Shown here piece after piece: positions 1 to 8,312 of a stretch of DNA of 36,427 bases. This DNA is from Thiobacillaceae bacterium. GTDB taxonomy: Bacteria > Pseudomonadota > Gammaproteobacteria > Burkholderiales > Thiobacillaceae. The notes below the pieces were generated by a model that was given only the letters and a program-made list of their open reading frames with translations, was not told the origin of the DNA and made no database searches. The DNA is taken from contig JALOTG010000056.1 of assembly GCA_025458005.1 (NCBI GenBank), positions 1-36,427 of the forward strand, given 5' to 3'. Each line of letters begins with the position of its first letter. Position 1 is the first letter of the stretch. The position numbers and the translations under genes were made by a program.

Positions 1-677
1 CCGGCCTCCGGCAACTCGCCGTCGAGGGGGTCGGTCACCGACACGGCCACCACGTCGTGTCGTCGCGCCGCCGCCGCCAGGGGCAGGCGGAAATCGTCGG
101 CGAGGAAGTCCGACACCACGAACAGGATGCTGGCGCGCCGCAGCACCCGATCCAGGTAGCCCAGGGCGCCGGCCAGGTCGGTGCCACGCCCGACGGGCGA
201 TTCGCGCAGCAGTTCGGCGATCAGGCGCCGGGCGTGGCGGCTGCCCTTGGCGGGCGGCAGGTAGCCTTCCACCCGGTCGGTGAAGGTCAGCAGGCCGACC
301 CGGTCGTGGCTGCGCGCCGCGGCGAGGGCGAGCAGGGCGCAGGTCTCGGCCGCGACGCGGCCCTTCGCCCGGTGCGACGTGGCGCTGTCCAGCGAGGCGG
401 AGCAGTCGAGCAGCAGCATCACCGTCATCTCGCGTTCCTCCACGTACTGCTTGACGAAGGGCCTGCCCGCCCGGGCGGTCACGTTCCAGTCGATGCCGCG
501 CACGTCGTCGCCTGGCTGGTATTCGCGCACCTCCTCGAACTCGATGCCGCGGCCGCGGAACACGCTGCGATACTCGCCGGCGAAGATGCTGGTCACCAGC
601 CGCGCGGACAGGATCTCCAGGCGGCGGACCTCGGCGGCGGGCCAGGCCCGGTCCGGCCGATCGGGTGGCGTCGTCAC
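1..677 (-). CDS. DUF58 domain-containing protein, 3' part missing
   Basis: The reading frame runs from a GTG at 677 off the left edge of the window, giving the first 225 residues. The translation shows the DUF58 hallmark near residue 60 (DWNVTARAG followed by FVKQYVEERE), then a von Willebrand A-like core with LLLDCSASLDS and a later LFVVSDF strand. DUF58 proteins are usually about 290-310 residues, so roughly a quarter is missing. The GTG lies one base after the moxR stop, so the two genes are almost certainly co-transcribed and translationally coupled. MoxR-DUF58 pairs are a known combination, usually followed by VWA-domain membrane proteins (BatA/BatB type), and are thought to act in envelope protein maturation or stress. 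The exact substrate cannot be inferred here. Family assignment is confident; the GTG start is probable because no ATG fits. Confidence 0.88.
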   Translation of the reverse strand, partial: MTTPPDRPDRAWPAAEVRRLEILSARLVTSIFAGEYRSVFRGRGIEFEEVREYQPGDDVRGIDWNVTARAGRPFVKQYVEEREMTVMLLLDCSASLDSATSHRAKGRVAAETCALLALAAARSHDRVGLLTFTDRVEGYLPPAKGSRHARRLIAELLRESPVGRGTDLAGALGYLDRVLRRASILFVVSDFLADDFRLPLAAAARRHDVVAVSVTDPLDGELPEA

Positions 678-678
678 C

Positions 679-1671
679 TCACGGCACCTCGGTCTCGGCC
701 AGCAGGCGGGCGATGATCGCGTCGACGGTCATGCCTTCCGCGTCGGCCTCGTAGCTCGGGATGACGCGGTGGCGCAGGACGTCGGGGGCGACGTCCTTGA
801 CGTCCTGGGGCACGACGTAGCCGCGGCCGCGCAGGAAGGCCATGGCGCGCGCGGCGATCACCAGATTGATGCTCGCCCGCGGCGAGGCGCCGTAGGTGAT
901 GAAGCGCGCCAGGTCTTCGAAGCCGTGGCGCGCCGGCTCCCGCGTGGCGAACACCAGGTCGAGGATGTACTTCTCGATCTTCTCATCCAGGTAGACGGCG
1001 TCCACCAGGGCGCGCATGCGCAGGATGTCGTCCGGGTGGATCAGCGGGCCGAGGGCCTCGTCCCGCGCGATGCGCCCGGCGCGGCGCATGATCTCGCGCT
1101 CTTCCTCCCGCGCCGGGTAGGTGATGGCGACCTTGAGCATGAAGCGGTCCATCTGCGCCTCCGGCAGGGGGTAGGTGCCCTCCTGCTCGATGGGGTTCTG
1201 GGTGGCCAGGACCAGGAACGGCTCGTCCAGCGCATAGGTGGTCTCGCCGATGGTGACCTGGCGCTCCTCCATGGCCTCCAGCAGGGCGCTGTGCACCTTG
1301 GCGGGCGCCCGGTTGATCTCGTCGGCCAGGACGATGTTGGCGAAGATGGGCCCCTTGCGGGTCGTGAAGGCGCCCTCGCGGGGGTCGTAGATGAGGGTGC
1401 CGACCAGGTCCGCGGGCAGCAGGTCGGGGGTGAACTGTATGCGCTGGAAACGGGCGTCGATCAGCTGCGACAGGGTCTTCACCACCTTGGTCTTGGCCAG
1501 CCCAGGCACCCCCTCGATGAGCAGGTGGCCGTTGGTGAGCAGCGCCACCAGGATGCGTTCGACGAGCTCGCGCTGGCCGACGATGACCGTCTCCATGGCC
1601 GCGACCACGCGCTGGATCAGCGCCCCCTCCGCCTCGATCTCCCCGGCCATGCGTTCAACGTCTTCGCTCAT
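679..1671 (-). CDS. moxR: MoxR-family AAA+ ATPase
   Basis: A 330-residue cytoplasmic AAA+ ATPase of the MoxR branch. The Walker A motif GVPGLAKT is at residues 54-61 and Walker B VLADEINR is around residue 117. Sensor 1 appears as LATQNPIEQEGTYPLPEAQMDRF, a signature typical of MoxR. The frame stays open upstream to 1788, but the ATG at 1671 is preferred because GGAGAGAGCGAG sits directly before it and MoxR proteins begin close to this point. MoxR ATPases act as chaperones for metal-cofactor insertion or envelope complexes, usually with a DUF58 or VWA partner. Here the DUF58 gene follows after one base. The gene is divergent from the alcohol dehydrogenase gene. The particular client complex is unknown because the downstream genes are cut off. 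Confidence 0.95.
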   Translation of the reverse strand: MSEDVERMAGEIEAEGALIQRVVAAMETVIVGQRELVERILVALLTNGHLLIEGVPGLAKTKVVKTLSQLIDARFQRIQFTPDLLPADLVGTLIYDPREGAFTTRKGPIFANIVLADEINRAPAKVHSALLEAMEERQVTIGETTYALDEPFLVLATQNPIEQEGTYPLPEAQMDRFMLKVAITYPAREEEREIMRRAGRIARDEALGPLIHPDDILRMRALVDAVYLDEKIEKYILDLVFATREPARHGFEDLARFITYGASPRASINLVIAARAMAFLRGRGYVVPQDVKDVAPDVLRHRVIPSYEADAEGMTVDAIIARLLAETEVP

Positions 1672-1866
1672 CTCGCTCTCTCCGGACGGCCCGGCCCGCC
1701 GGGCGCGCCTGCGCCACGGGCGGCGTCCTGGCGCATAATGGAAGCTGCTCGCTGGCTGAGGATGTTGCCAGAACTCGGACATGTGCATCTACATACGTCT
1801 CGGATCGAGGCTCGGAACCCGCGCCCACGATGACCCAGCCCCACCCCTCGGGCGGTGCCTGATGGC

Positions 1867-2877
1867 ATGATCGGCATGGACCTGCCCGCCACCTACCTGG
1901 CCATGACCCTGCGCGCCCACGGCGAGGCGCTGGTCCCGGAGTCGCGCCCTGTCCCCGCGCCGGCCGCCGGTCAGCTGCTGTTGCGCGTCTCCGCTTGCGG
2001 CGTATGCCGCACCGACCTGCACGTGGTGGACGGCGAACTGCCGGACGTGCCCCTGCCCATCGTGCCCGGCCACGAGATCGTCGGCCGTGTGGCGGCCCTG
2101 GGCGCCGGCGTGGCCGGCTTCCGCCCCGGCGGGCGGGTCGGCGTCCCCTGGCTTGGCTGGACCTGCGGCGAGTGCGAGCACTGCCGGGCGGGGCGGGAAA
2201 ACCTGTGCGACCGGGCGCGCTTCACCGGCTACCAGCTGGACGGCGGCTATGCCGAGTACGCCTTGGCCGATGCCCGCTACTGCTTTCCCCTGCCCGAGGG
2301 CTACAACGACGCCGACGCCGCCCCCCTGCTGTGCGCCGGCCTGATCGGCCACCGCGCCCTCGCCATGGCCGGCGCCGGCGAGCGGCTGGGGCTCTACGGC
2401 TTCGGCGCCGCGGCGCACATCGTCGCCCAGGTAGCACGCTGGCAGGGCCGGCGGGTGTTCGCCTTCACCCGGCCGGGGGACGCGGCCGCGCAGGCCTTCG
2501 CACTGAGCCTGGGCGCCGAGTGGGCCGGCGATTCGGACACCGCGCCGCCGGAGCCGCTCGACGCCGCCATCCTCTTCGCGCCCGTCGGGGCCCTGGTCCC
2601 CGCCGCGCTCAGGGCCGTGCGCAAGGGCGGCACGGTGGTCTGCGGCGGCATCCACATGAGCGACATCCCGGCCTTCCCCTACGCGCTGCTGTGGGGCGAG
2701 CGGCAGCTGCGCTCGGTGGCCAATCTCACCCGCCGCGACGGCGAGGACTTCCTCGCCCTGGCGCCGCGCGTGCCGGTGCGCGCGGCCGTCGCGACCTTCC
2801 CGCTGGCGGCGGCCAACGAAGTTCTGGCCAGGCTGCGCGAAGGCCGCCTGACCGGCGCGGCGGTCCTCATCCCCTAG
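1867..2877 (+). CDS. Zinc-dependent alcohol dehydrogenase (MDR family, CAD2-like)
   Basis: A medium-chain dehydrogenase/reductase of about 336 residues. The catalytic zinc site is seen in CGVCRTD and GHEIVG. The four structural-zinc cysteines are in CGECEHC followed by a cysteine eight residues on. The nucleotide-binding glycines are unusual, reading GLYGFGAAAH instead of the common GxGxxG with a GLG core. That variant is characteristic of CAD2-type zinc alcohol dehydrogenases. The likely reaction is NAD(P)-dependent oxidation of an alcohol or reduction of an aldehyde; the substrate is not predictable. Starts at GTG 1855, ATG 1867 or ATG 1876 are all possible. 1867 is chosen because GGGCGG lies about 11 bases upstream, but this is weak. 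It heads a rightward run with the PEBP and dgkA genes. Confidence 0.93.
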   Translation: MIGMDLPATYLAMTLRAHGEALVPESRPVPAPAAGQLLLRVSACGVCRTDLHVVDGELPDVPLPIVPGHEIVGRVAALGAGVAGFRPGGRVGVPWLGWTCGECEHCRAGRENLCDRARFTGYQLDGGYAEYALADARYCFPLPEGYNDADAAPLLCAGLIGHRALAMAGAGERLGLYGFGAAAHIVAQVARWQGRRVFAFTRPGDAAAQAFALSLGAEWAGDSDTAPPEPLDAAILFAPVGALVPAALRAVRKGGTVVCGGIHMSDIPAFPYALLWGERQLRSVANLTRRDGEDFLALAPRVPVRAAVATFPLAAANEVLARLREGRLTGAAVLIP

Positions 2878-2886
2878 GAGACGACC

Positions 2887-3348
2887 ATGCGTATCACCTC
2901 CCCCACCTTCGACCACCTGGCCGAGATCCCCCGCACGCACACCTGCGACGGCGAGGATCGCTCGCCGCGCCTCGATTTCGCGGCGGTGCCGGCCGGCGCG
3001 CAGAGCCTGGCCCTGATCGTGCACGACCCGGACGTGCCCAGTCCGACGGCGCCCAAGCGCATCTGGGTGCACTGGGTGCTGTACAACCTGCCACCCGACT
3101 GCGCCGGCCTGCCGGAGGCGGTCGCGCAGCTGCCCGCCGGGACACGCGAGGGCCTCAACGACTGGAAGCGCACCGGCTACGGCGGTCCCTGCCCGCCGCA
3201 GGGGCGACACCGCTACTTCCACACCCTGTACGCCCTGGACTGCGTCCTGACCCAGCTCAACCACCCCACCAAGGCACTCCTGGAACAGACCATGCAGGGC
3301 CACATCCTGGCCCAGGCCGAGCTGGTGGGCACCTACCAGCGGGGCTGA
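2887..3348 (+). CDS. YbhB/YbcL-type PEBP (Raf kinase inhibitor-like) protein
   Basis: A 153-residue protein of the phosphatidylethanolamine-binding-protein family. The bacterial signature is clear: CDGEDRSPRLDF near residues 19-30, ALIVHDPDVPSP near 40-52, WVHWVLYNLP near 60, and GYGGPCPPQGRHRYFHTLYALD near 97-118. These form the anion-binding pocket of the family. There is no signal peptide, so it is cytoplasmic, and its physiological role in bacteria is poorly known. A strong AGGAG at 2876-2880 precedes the ATG and overlaps the end of the dehydrogenase gene, indicating co-transcription. The length matches E. coli YbhB (158 residues). Confidence 0.95.
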   Translation: MRITSPTFDHLAEIPRTHTCDGEDRSPRLDFAAVPAGAQSLALIVHDPDVPSPTAPKRIWVHWVLYNLPPDCAGLPEAVAQLPAGTREGLNDWKRTGYGGPCPPQGRHRYFHTLYALDCVLTQLNHPTKALLEQTMQGHILAQAELVGTYQRG

Positions 3349-3353
3349 AACGA

Positions 3354-3713
3354 ATGGCCGCCCCGCGCCGGGGGTCCTTCCTGATGGGCTTCGTGCATGC
3401 CTTCCGCGGCCTCGGCATGCTCGCCGCCACGCAGCGCAACTTCCGCGTGCATCTGCTGGCCACGCTCGCGGTGCTGCTGGCCGGCTGGCACTTCGGCGTC
3501 GGCGCGACGGAATGGGCCCTGCTCGCCCTGTGCGTCTTCTCGGTGCTGGCCATGGAGGCGCTCAATACCGCCGTGGAAGTGCTCGCCGACCGGGTCTGCC
3601 CGGAGCACGACGCGATGATCGGCCGGGCCAAGGACATCGCCGCCGCGGCCGTGCTGCTCGCGGCCATGGGCGCCGCGCTGGTGGGGCTGATCGTCTTCCT
3701 GCCGCGCCTGTAG
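3354..3713 (+). CDS. dgkA: Diacylglycerol kinase family protein (DgkA-like)
   Basis: A 119-residue integral membrane protein with three predicted hydrophobic helices, at about residues 33-48, 53-67 and 95-117. It carries the DgkA family motif EALNTAVEVLAD around residues 68-79 and the later AKDIAAAAVLLAA. In E. coli the corresponding glutamate and asparagine residues are part of the active site. Members phosphorylate diacylglycerol or undecaprenol at the inner membrane to recycle lipids released by envelope synthesis. The ATG at 3354 lies six bases after the PEBP stop, consistent with one operon; no strong ribosome-binding site is visible, so coupling is likely. Whether the substrate is diacylglycerol or undecaprenol cannot be decided from sequence. 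Confidence 0.93.
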   Translation: MAAPRRGSFLMGFVHAFRGLGMLAATQRNFRVHLLATLAVLLAGWHFGVGATEWALLALCVFSVLAMEALNTAVEVLADRVCPEHDAMIGRAKDIAAAAVLLAAMGAALVGLIVFLPRL

Positions 3714-3730
3714 GCCCGCCCTCGCCCCGG

Positions 3731-5650
3731 ATGTCCGAGCCGCTGACCCCCGCCCGCCTGGCCTTCGCCGCCGACGGCACGGCCTGGTCGGAGGCCTACG
3801 GCGACGTCTACCATTCCGCCGACGGCGGCCCGGGCCAGGCCCGCCACGTCTTCCTGGCCGGCAACGGCCTGCCGGAGCGCTGGCGGGGGCGGTGCCGCTT
3901 CGTCATCCTGGAGACCGGCTTCGGCACCGGTCTCAACTTCCTGGCCACCTGGGCGGCCTGGCAGGAGGATCCGCGCGCCTGTCGCGTCCTGCACTACCTG
4001 GCGGTGGAGAAGCACCCCTTCGCGGCCGCGGACCTGGCCCGCCTGCACCGGCAGTGGCCCGAGTTCGCCGACCTCGCCGAGCGGCTGCGCGCAACCTGGC
4101 CGGTGCTGACCCCGGGCTGCCACCGCCTGCACTTCGAGTCGGACCGGCTGCACCTCACCCTGCTGTTCGGCGATGTCGAGCGCACACTGGAGCGTCTGGC
4201 CGCCCGGGTGGACGCGATCTACCTGGACGGCTTCGCGCCGCCGAAGAACCCCGCCATGTGGTCGGCGGGCGTGTTCAGGCGTCTCGGCCGGCTGGCCGCG
4301 CCGGGCGCCACCCTGGCCACCTGGAGCGTGGCCGCGCCGGTACGCGACGGCCTGGAGGCGGCCGGCTTCCGCTGCGGGAAACGGCCCGGCTTCGGCCACA
4401 AGCGGGAGATGCTCGCCGGGATCGCCGCGACGACGGACGCCCCCCGCCCTGTCTCGCCGTCTCCCCCCGCGGACCGTCACGCCCTGGTGATCGGCGCGGG
4501 ACTCGCCGGTAGCGCCGCGAGCGCCCGCCTCGCGGCGCGCGGCTGGCGTATCACCCTGCTGGAGCGCCATGCCGGCCCGGCGCGCGAGGCCTCCGGCAAC
4601 CTCGCCGGCATCGTGCGGCCGCTGCTGTCCCTGGACGACAACATCGCCTCCCGCTTCACCCGCGCCGCCTACCTGCACGCCCTGCGCGCCTGGGCCGGCC
4701 TGTTCCCCGCCCCGCGCTGGTCGCCTTGCGGCGTGCTGCAGATCGCCCGCGACGCCGCACACGCCGAGCAGCAGCGCCGGGTGGTGGCGGCGCACGCCTA
4801 TCCGGCCGACTACGTCCGTTGGCTCGACCGCGACCAGGCCGCCAGCCTGCTCGGCCTCGCGCCGGCTGAGGGCGGCTGGCTGTTCCCCGGCGGCGGCTGG
4901 GCCAACCCGCCCAGCGTCTGCGCGGCCAACCTGGCCGCCTGCGCGGATCGGCTGGAGGCGCGCTACGGCGCGGACGTCGCGCGCCTGGAGCGGAGCAATG
5001 GCGCGTGGCGGGCGATGGACCGGCAGGGTCGCGTGATCGCCGCCGCCCCCGTGCTGGTGCTGGCCGGCGGGGCGGACGCCCTGCAGGTCCTGCGCACGGG
5101 CCATCTGCCCATGAAGCGGGTGCGCGGCCAGGTCACCCATCTCCCGGCCGATCGGCTGCCGCCGCTGCCGCTGGCCGTCTGCCGGGAGGGCTACGTCGCG
5201 CCGGCCGTGGACGGCCGCGTGTGCGTCGGCGCGTCCTACGACTTCGACGCGGAACCCGCGCCCCGGCCGGAGGAGAATGCCGGCAACCTGGTCCGGCTGG
5301 AGCAGATCCTGCCCGGCGCGGCCGCCGGCCTGGACCCTCTGGACCTGCAGGGACGGGTGGGCTTCCGCGGCGTGCCGCCCGACCGCCTGCCGGTGGTCGG
5401 CGCGCTGCCCGCGGCGGCGCCCGTCGGGCTAGACCGGGAGGCGCGCCTGGCCGACATCCCTCGCCTGGAGGACTGCCACGGACTGCTGGGCCTCGCCTCG
5501 CGCGGCCTGGTCTGGGCGCAACTGGCCGCCGAGCTGCTCGCCAGCCGCCTGGAGGGCGACCCATGGCCCCTGGAAACGGACCTCGCCGACGCCCTCGACC
5601 CGGCCCGCTTCATCCTGCGCCGCCTGCGGCGCGGTCGTCCGCCGGAATGA
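3731..5650 (+). CDS. mnmC: Bifunctional tRNA mnm5s2U biosynthesis protein MnmC
   Basis: A 639-residue two-domain enzyme, close in length to E. coli MnmC (668). The N-terminal SAM-dependent methyltransferase domain has ETGFGTG at residues 61-67 and YLDGFAPPKNPAMW near 164. The C-terminal FAD-dependent oxidoreductase domain starts with the dinucleotide fold VIGAGLAGSAASARLA near residue 253, followed by a LLERH strand. The oxidoreductase converts cmnm5U34 to nm5U34 and the methyltransferase then makes mnm5U34 in the wobble position of several tRNAs. The ATG at 3731 is chosen because the protein family starts here; no good ribosome-binding site is present, but the dgkA stop is only 17 bases upstream. 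The gene converges on the exported-protein gene to its right. Confidence 0.97.
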   Translation: MSEPLTPARLAFAADGTAWSEAYGDVYHSADGGPGQARHVFLAGNGLPERWRGRCRFVILETGFGTGLNFLATWAAWQEDPRACRVLHYLAVEKHPFAAADLARLHRQWPEFADLAERLRATWPVLTPGCHRLHFESDRLHLTLLFGDVERTLERLAARVDAIYLDGFAPPKNPAMWSAGVFRRLGRLAAPGATLATWSVAAPVRDGLEAAGFRCGKRPGFGHKREMLAGIAATTDAPRPVSPSPPADRHALVIGAGLAGSAASARLAARGWRITLLERHAGPAREASGNLAGIVRPLLSLDDNIASRFTRAAYLHALRAWAGLFPAPRWSPCGVLQIARDAAHAEQQRRVVAAHAYPADYVRWLDRDQAASLLGLAPAEGGWLFPGGGWANPPSVCAANLAACADRLEARYGADVARLERSNGAWRAMDRQGRVIAAAPVLVLAGGADALQVLRTGHLPMKRVRGQVTHLPADRLPPLPLAVCREGYVAPAVDGRVCVGASYDFDAEPAPRPEENAGNLVRLEQILPGAAAGLDPLDLQGRVGFRGVPPDRLPVVGALPAAAPVGLDREARLADIPRLEDCHGLLGLASRGLVWAQLAAELLASRLEGDPWPLETDLADALDPARFILRRLRRGRPPE

Positions 5651-5675
5651 AAAAGGCCCCGCGCGGCGGGGCCTT
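5651..5675 (-). terminator. Rho-independent terminator of the exported-protein gene
   Basis: A perfect 10-bp GC-rich stem (AAGGCCCCGC and its complement) with a 3-base loop occupies 5653-5675. Read leftwards it is followed by TTTTT, so it is a classical terminator for the gene at 5693-6571. The T tract corresponds to the A run right after the mnmC stop. In the rightward direction only TT follows, so termination of mnmC transcripts here would be less efficient. Confidence 0.85.
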
Positions 5676-5692
5676 GGCTGGGCAAGCGCGGG

Positions 5693-6571
5693 TCAGTCCG
5701 GGGTGTTGCCGGCCACGCGCATGAGCGTTTCGCGGATGATGCCGGGCGCCTCCACGATGCGCATGAAGGTGCCCATGCCCACCTCCGGCCAGCCCAGGGC
5801 GATGCGGTAGCGCGCAAACAGGGCGTTGGCGCGATTGTTCACCACGTAGATCTCGTACGGCAGGGCGGCGATGTTCTCGGTGCCAATGGTCTTCACCCAC
5901 CAGCCCTCGCCCTCCTTGGGATCGTTCAGCGCCACGCCGAACACGGCGATCTGCTTCTCCGGGATGATGATCTCGTAGACCTTGGCGGTCCGGCCCACCC
6001 CCTTGGCCAGGTTTTCCTGGATGCTCTTCACCGCGTCGTCGAACTCGAGGTGCTCCATGAGCAGGTTCTTGTCCGACTCGAAGCCCTCCATGCCGAACAT
6101 GTACTGGTACTCGGGCAGGTCCGTCTTCGCCACGTCGCCGCCGAACGGCTTGCCGCCCCCCAGGGCGCGTGTCAGCCGCCCCTGCACGCCGCGCAGGGTC
6201 TTTTCCGCGAGGCGGAACTGCTTGCGCAGATAGGAGCGGTACCAATAGTCCGGGTTCATGTAGGACACCGTGCCGTCGCTCTTCACACCGACGCGGAGGG
6301 CGGCCCCGACGATGCTGGCCCCGCCCATCTGGCCGATGACGCGCAACAGGTCCTTGTCGGTGGCGATCACCACGCCATGACCCGGCAGCCCGGTCGGTAC
6401 ATGCCGACCGATGACCTGGAAGCCGGACTTGGCCAGCTTGGCCTCCACCTGCCCCATGGCGGTGGCCAGGTCGCCGCCACTGGCGACGCGGTCGCCGTAG
6501 AAATAAGGGGAGATCGCCCAGGCCAGGGGGCTGATCAAGAGGAGCGCCAGAGCGCCCAGGAGCTTGCGCAT
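5693..6571 (-). CDS. Exported protein of unknown function
   Basis: A 292-residue protein that I do not recognise. It has a convincing signal peptide: MRKLLGALALLLISPLAWA, with the predicted cleavage after residue 19. The mature part is soluble and mixed alpha/beta. It is rich in aromatic residues (for example YMNPDYWYRSYLRKQF near 100-115 and EGWWVKTIGTENIAALPYEIY near 217-237) and has no cysteine pattern or metal motif. The overall layout faintly recalls DUF302-type domains, but no diagnostic motif is visible. The ATG at 6571 is preferred over the in-frame TTG at 6586 because GGGAGAAGG precedes it. It lies downstream of the FadL-type channel gene in the same orientation, yet a terminator separates them, so it is probably also transcribed from its own signals. 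Confidence 0.85.
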   Translation of the reverse strand: MRKLLGALALLLISPLAWAISPYFYGDRVASGGDLATAMGQVEAKLAKSGFQVIGRHVPTGLPGHGVVIATDKDLLRVIGQMGGASIVGAALRVGVKSDGTVSYMNPDYWYRSYLRKQFRLAEKTLRGVQGRLTRALGGGKPFGGDVAKTDLPEYQYMFGMEGFESDKNLLMEHLEFDDAVKSIQENLAKGVGRTAKVYEIIIPEKQIAVFGVALNDPKEGEGWWVKTIGTENIAALPYEIYVVNNRANALFARYRIALGWPEVGMGTFMRIVEAPGIIRETLMRVAGNTPD

Positions 6572-6590
6572 CACCTTCTCCCTCAACGCA

Positions 6591-6620
6591 TAAAAAAACG
6601 GGGCTGGTCGCCCAGCCCCG
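6591..6620 (-). terminator. Rho-independent terminator of the fadL-type gene
   Basis: A perfect 9-bp stem (CGGGGCTGG pairing with CCAGCCCCG, 6599-6620) with a 4-base loop. In the leftward direction it is followed by seven Ts (6592-6598 read on the minus strand). It sits 23 bases after the fadL stop. Confidence 0.9.
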
Positions 6621-6643
6621 CGATTCTACTACGGTTCAGCCGC

Positions 6644-8068
6644 TCAGAACCTGTGGCTGTACATCAGTTGGGCGTTGGTCTGGCTGTGCGTGATCTTGTC
6701 GCCCGCATAGAGGCCGCCGGCGGAAACGGTCTCGGACACCTCGGGCGCGTAGGTCAAGGAGAAGTTCACATCGGAGGCCGGGCTGAAGGCATAGCCGAAT
6801 CCGATGGTGTAATGCTCCTCGACGATGGCCGGGAACAGCGGGTTCAGCTGCTGATCCGGGATCGGGTTGTCGGCGAGGCTGACGCCAGCGCGCAGGGTAA
6901 GGGCATCGGTGGCCTTGTAGGACACGCCGATCTGCAAAACGTCCTGGTCATCCCAGTTCTGGGCCAGGGTCATATTCAAATCTGCGCCCGAAAATCCAGC
7001 CGCCATGGGGTTGGCTTGCACGGCATCGGCGACAAAAGTCATCTTGAAGTCCTTCATGACGTCGGACCAGTTGATGCGCTTGTAGTCGGCGGCAACCATC
7101 AGCCGGTCCGTCGCCTGCCAGGACACGCCGACACCGTAGGTCTCAGGCCACTGGAAATCCTTGATCTTCACTTCTCCTGTCACCGGAATGGTTGCATTGC
7201 CCATGCCATTGATGTCCACATTCATGGACACAGTGGCATCGCCCTCCAGGTCATCGAGATCTGTCTCGCTGTGATAGGTGGCTCCAACGCTGAACGTGGG
7301 GCTGACCTTGTATACGAAACCAATCTTGCCCGCCCAACCGGTAGCCTTGGATCTACCCGTGTAATCACTGTTATCAGAAAAATCGAAATAGGCCCAATAG
7401 GGACCGGGCGGAGCAATCTGGCCTGGACCCAGACCGATGTTGTTGATCAGCCCCGTCACGAGACCTCCCGTTGCCGAACCAACATTAGGATTTTGCACAA
7501 TGAAATTGCCGAATTGTTGGCCACTTACCGCCCACTGCAAGTCAAGCATGGCCCAGACGTAATCGATGGAGCCGCCGATGCTCAGGTCAGGCGTGGCCTG
7601 GTAAGCCAGGGGCAGGATGACGCGGCCGACGCCCAGTTCCGAACGCTGGTCCAGCTGTCCACCACTGGGATCAACAGAGTCCCCCTTGTCGTATTCCGTG
7701 CCCATGCCGCCCTGGGCGAAGACGCCGACGCCGTAGGTGAAGGCGCCCTGCTTGCGGGTATAGCCGAAGGCGGGCATGAAGTAGGCATCGCCGCCAGAGT
7801 TGGAGGCATCGCCACCGTCCTTCGTTTCCACGTCCGGGCCGAGGAAGCCCAAAGCCACATCGAGGCGCGCGGGGCCGGTCATGAGTCCCAGCGTCGCCGG
7901 GTTGTTCATCATGGCCGCCGTGCCGTTGTCGTAGGCGAAGGAGGCGCCGCCCATGCCGGTGGCGATGGGGCCGTAGCCTTCCATGTTCATGCCGTTGGTG
8001 GCCCACACGGTGGCGGGAGCGGAGATGCCGGCCAGGGCGAGGGCCAGGACGTGTCGCTTCAGTTGCAT
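6644..8068 (-). CDS. OmpP1/FadL/TodX-family outer-membrane channel
   Basis: A 474-residue outer-membrane beta-barrel of the FadL family. A signal peptide of about 23 residues (ending TVWA) is followed by the family N-terminus TNGMNMEGYGPIATGMGGAS. In FadL this segment forms the luminal hatch, and the next motif, AAMMNNPATL, is also conserved. The C-terminus ends in phenylalanine (YSHRF), as expected for BAM-dependent insertion. These channels import hydrophobic molecules such as long-chain fatty acids or aromatic hydrocarbons; the substrate is not inferable. A GAGGATAAG ribosome-binding site supports the ATG. The neighbours are sulfur-transfer genes upstream and an unknown exported protein downstream, each separated by a terminator. 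The gene looks like a single transcription unit. Confidence 0.95.
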   Translation of the reverse strand: MQLKRHVLALALAGISAPATVWATNGMNMEGYGPIATGMGGASFAYDNGTAAMMNNPATLGLMTGPARLDVALGFLGPDVETKDGGDASNSGGDAYFMPAFGYTRKQGAFTYGVGVFAQGGMGTEYDKGDSVDPSGGQLDQRSELGVGRVILPLAYQATPDLSIGGSIDYVWAMLDLQWAVSGQQFGNFIVQNPNVGSATGGLVTGLINNIGLGPGQIAPPGPYWAYFDFSDNSDYTGRSKATGWAGKIGFVYKVSPTFSVGATYHSETDLDDLEGDATVSMNVDINGMGNATIPVTGEVKIKDFQWPETYGVGVSWQATDRLMVAADYKRINWSDVMKDFKMTFVADAVQANPMAAGFSGADLNMTLAQNWDDQDVLQIGVSYKATDALTLRAGVSLADNPIPDQQLNPLFPAIVEEHYTIGFGYAFSPASDVNFSLTYAPEVSETVSAGGLYAGDKITHSQTNAQLMYSHRF

Positions 8069-8096
8069 CGCTTATCCTCGAAAAAAGTTGCAGACC

Positions 8097-8125
8097 ATTA
8101 TCGGCAGGCCGCCGTAAAACTTCAG
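8097..8125 (-). promoter_or_regulatory. Possible sigma-70 promoter of the fadL-type gene
   Basis: On the minus strand CTGAAG (8120-8125) and GATAAT (8097-8102) are separated by 17 bases, about 29 bases upstream of the start codon. The -35 match is moderate. Confidence 0.4.
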
Positions 8126-8154
8126 GGGGCTCGTGTCGGTTGATCCATCACGAC

Positions 8155-8174
8155 CGTCGCATCCCGGTGCGACG
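8155..8174. other. Perfect 7-bp dyad upstream of the fadL-type gene
   Basis: CGTCGCA and TGCGACG face each other across six bases. The dyad lies 87 bases upstream of the fadL start and about 30 bases upstream of its candidate -35 box. It has no T tract, so it is not an intrinsic terminator. It could be a regulator site or chance; the surrounding 8069-8265 spacer otherwise shows no coding potential. Confidence 0.35.
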
Positions 8175-8265
8175 ACGCCTCATGGTATATCCGGCCCCCG
8201 CCGAACTGGTTTGAATATCGGCAGCCGCAGGACCACCATCTGACCAGGCGCGGAATTCTTGCAAC

Positions 8266-8295
8266 AAAAAGGCCCGCTTGGGCAAGCGGGCCTTT
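8266..8295 (-). terminator. Rho-independent terminator of the rhd-tusA-dsrE2 cluster
   Basis: A perfect 12-bp stem (AAAGGCCCGCTT and its complement, 8268-8295) closes a 4-base loop. Leftward transcription meets TTTTT at its end. It lies 17 bases after the dsrE2 stop and ends the sulfur-transfer operon. Confidence 0.92.
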
Positions 8296-8312
8296 CCGGT
8301 CGGAACGCCTGA

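Noticed and set aside
3257-5140. Long minus-strand open frame opposite dgkA and mnmC
   Set aside because: Compositional shadow; both plus-strand proteins have clear family motifs.
6050-8143. Plus-strand open frame of almost 700 codons opposite the fadL-type gene
   Set aside because: Antisense to a signal-peptide-bearing beta-barrel with good start and terminator; the product has no recognisable feature.
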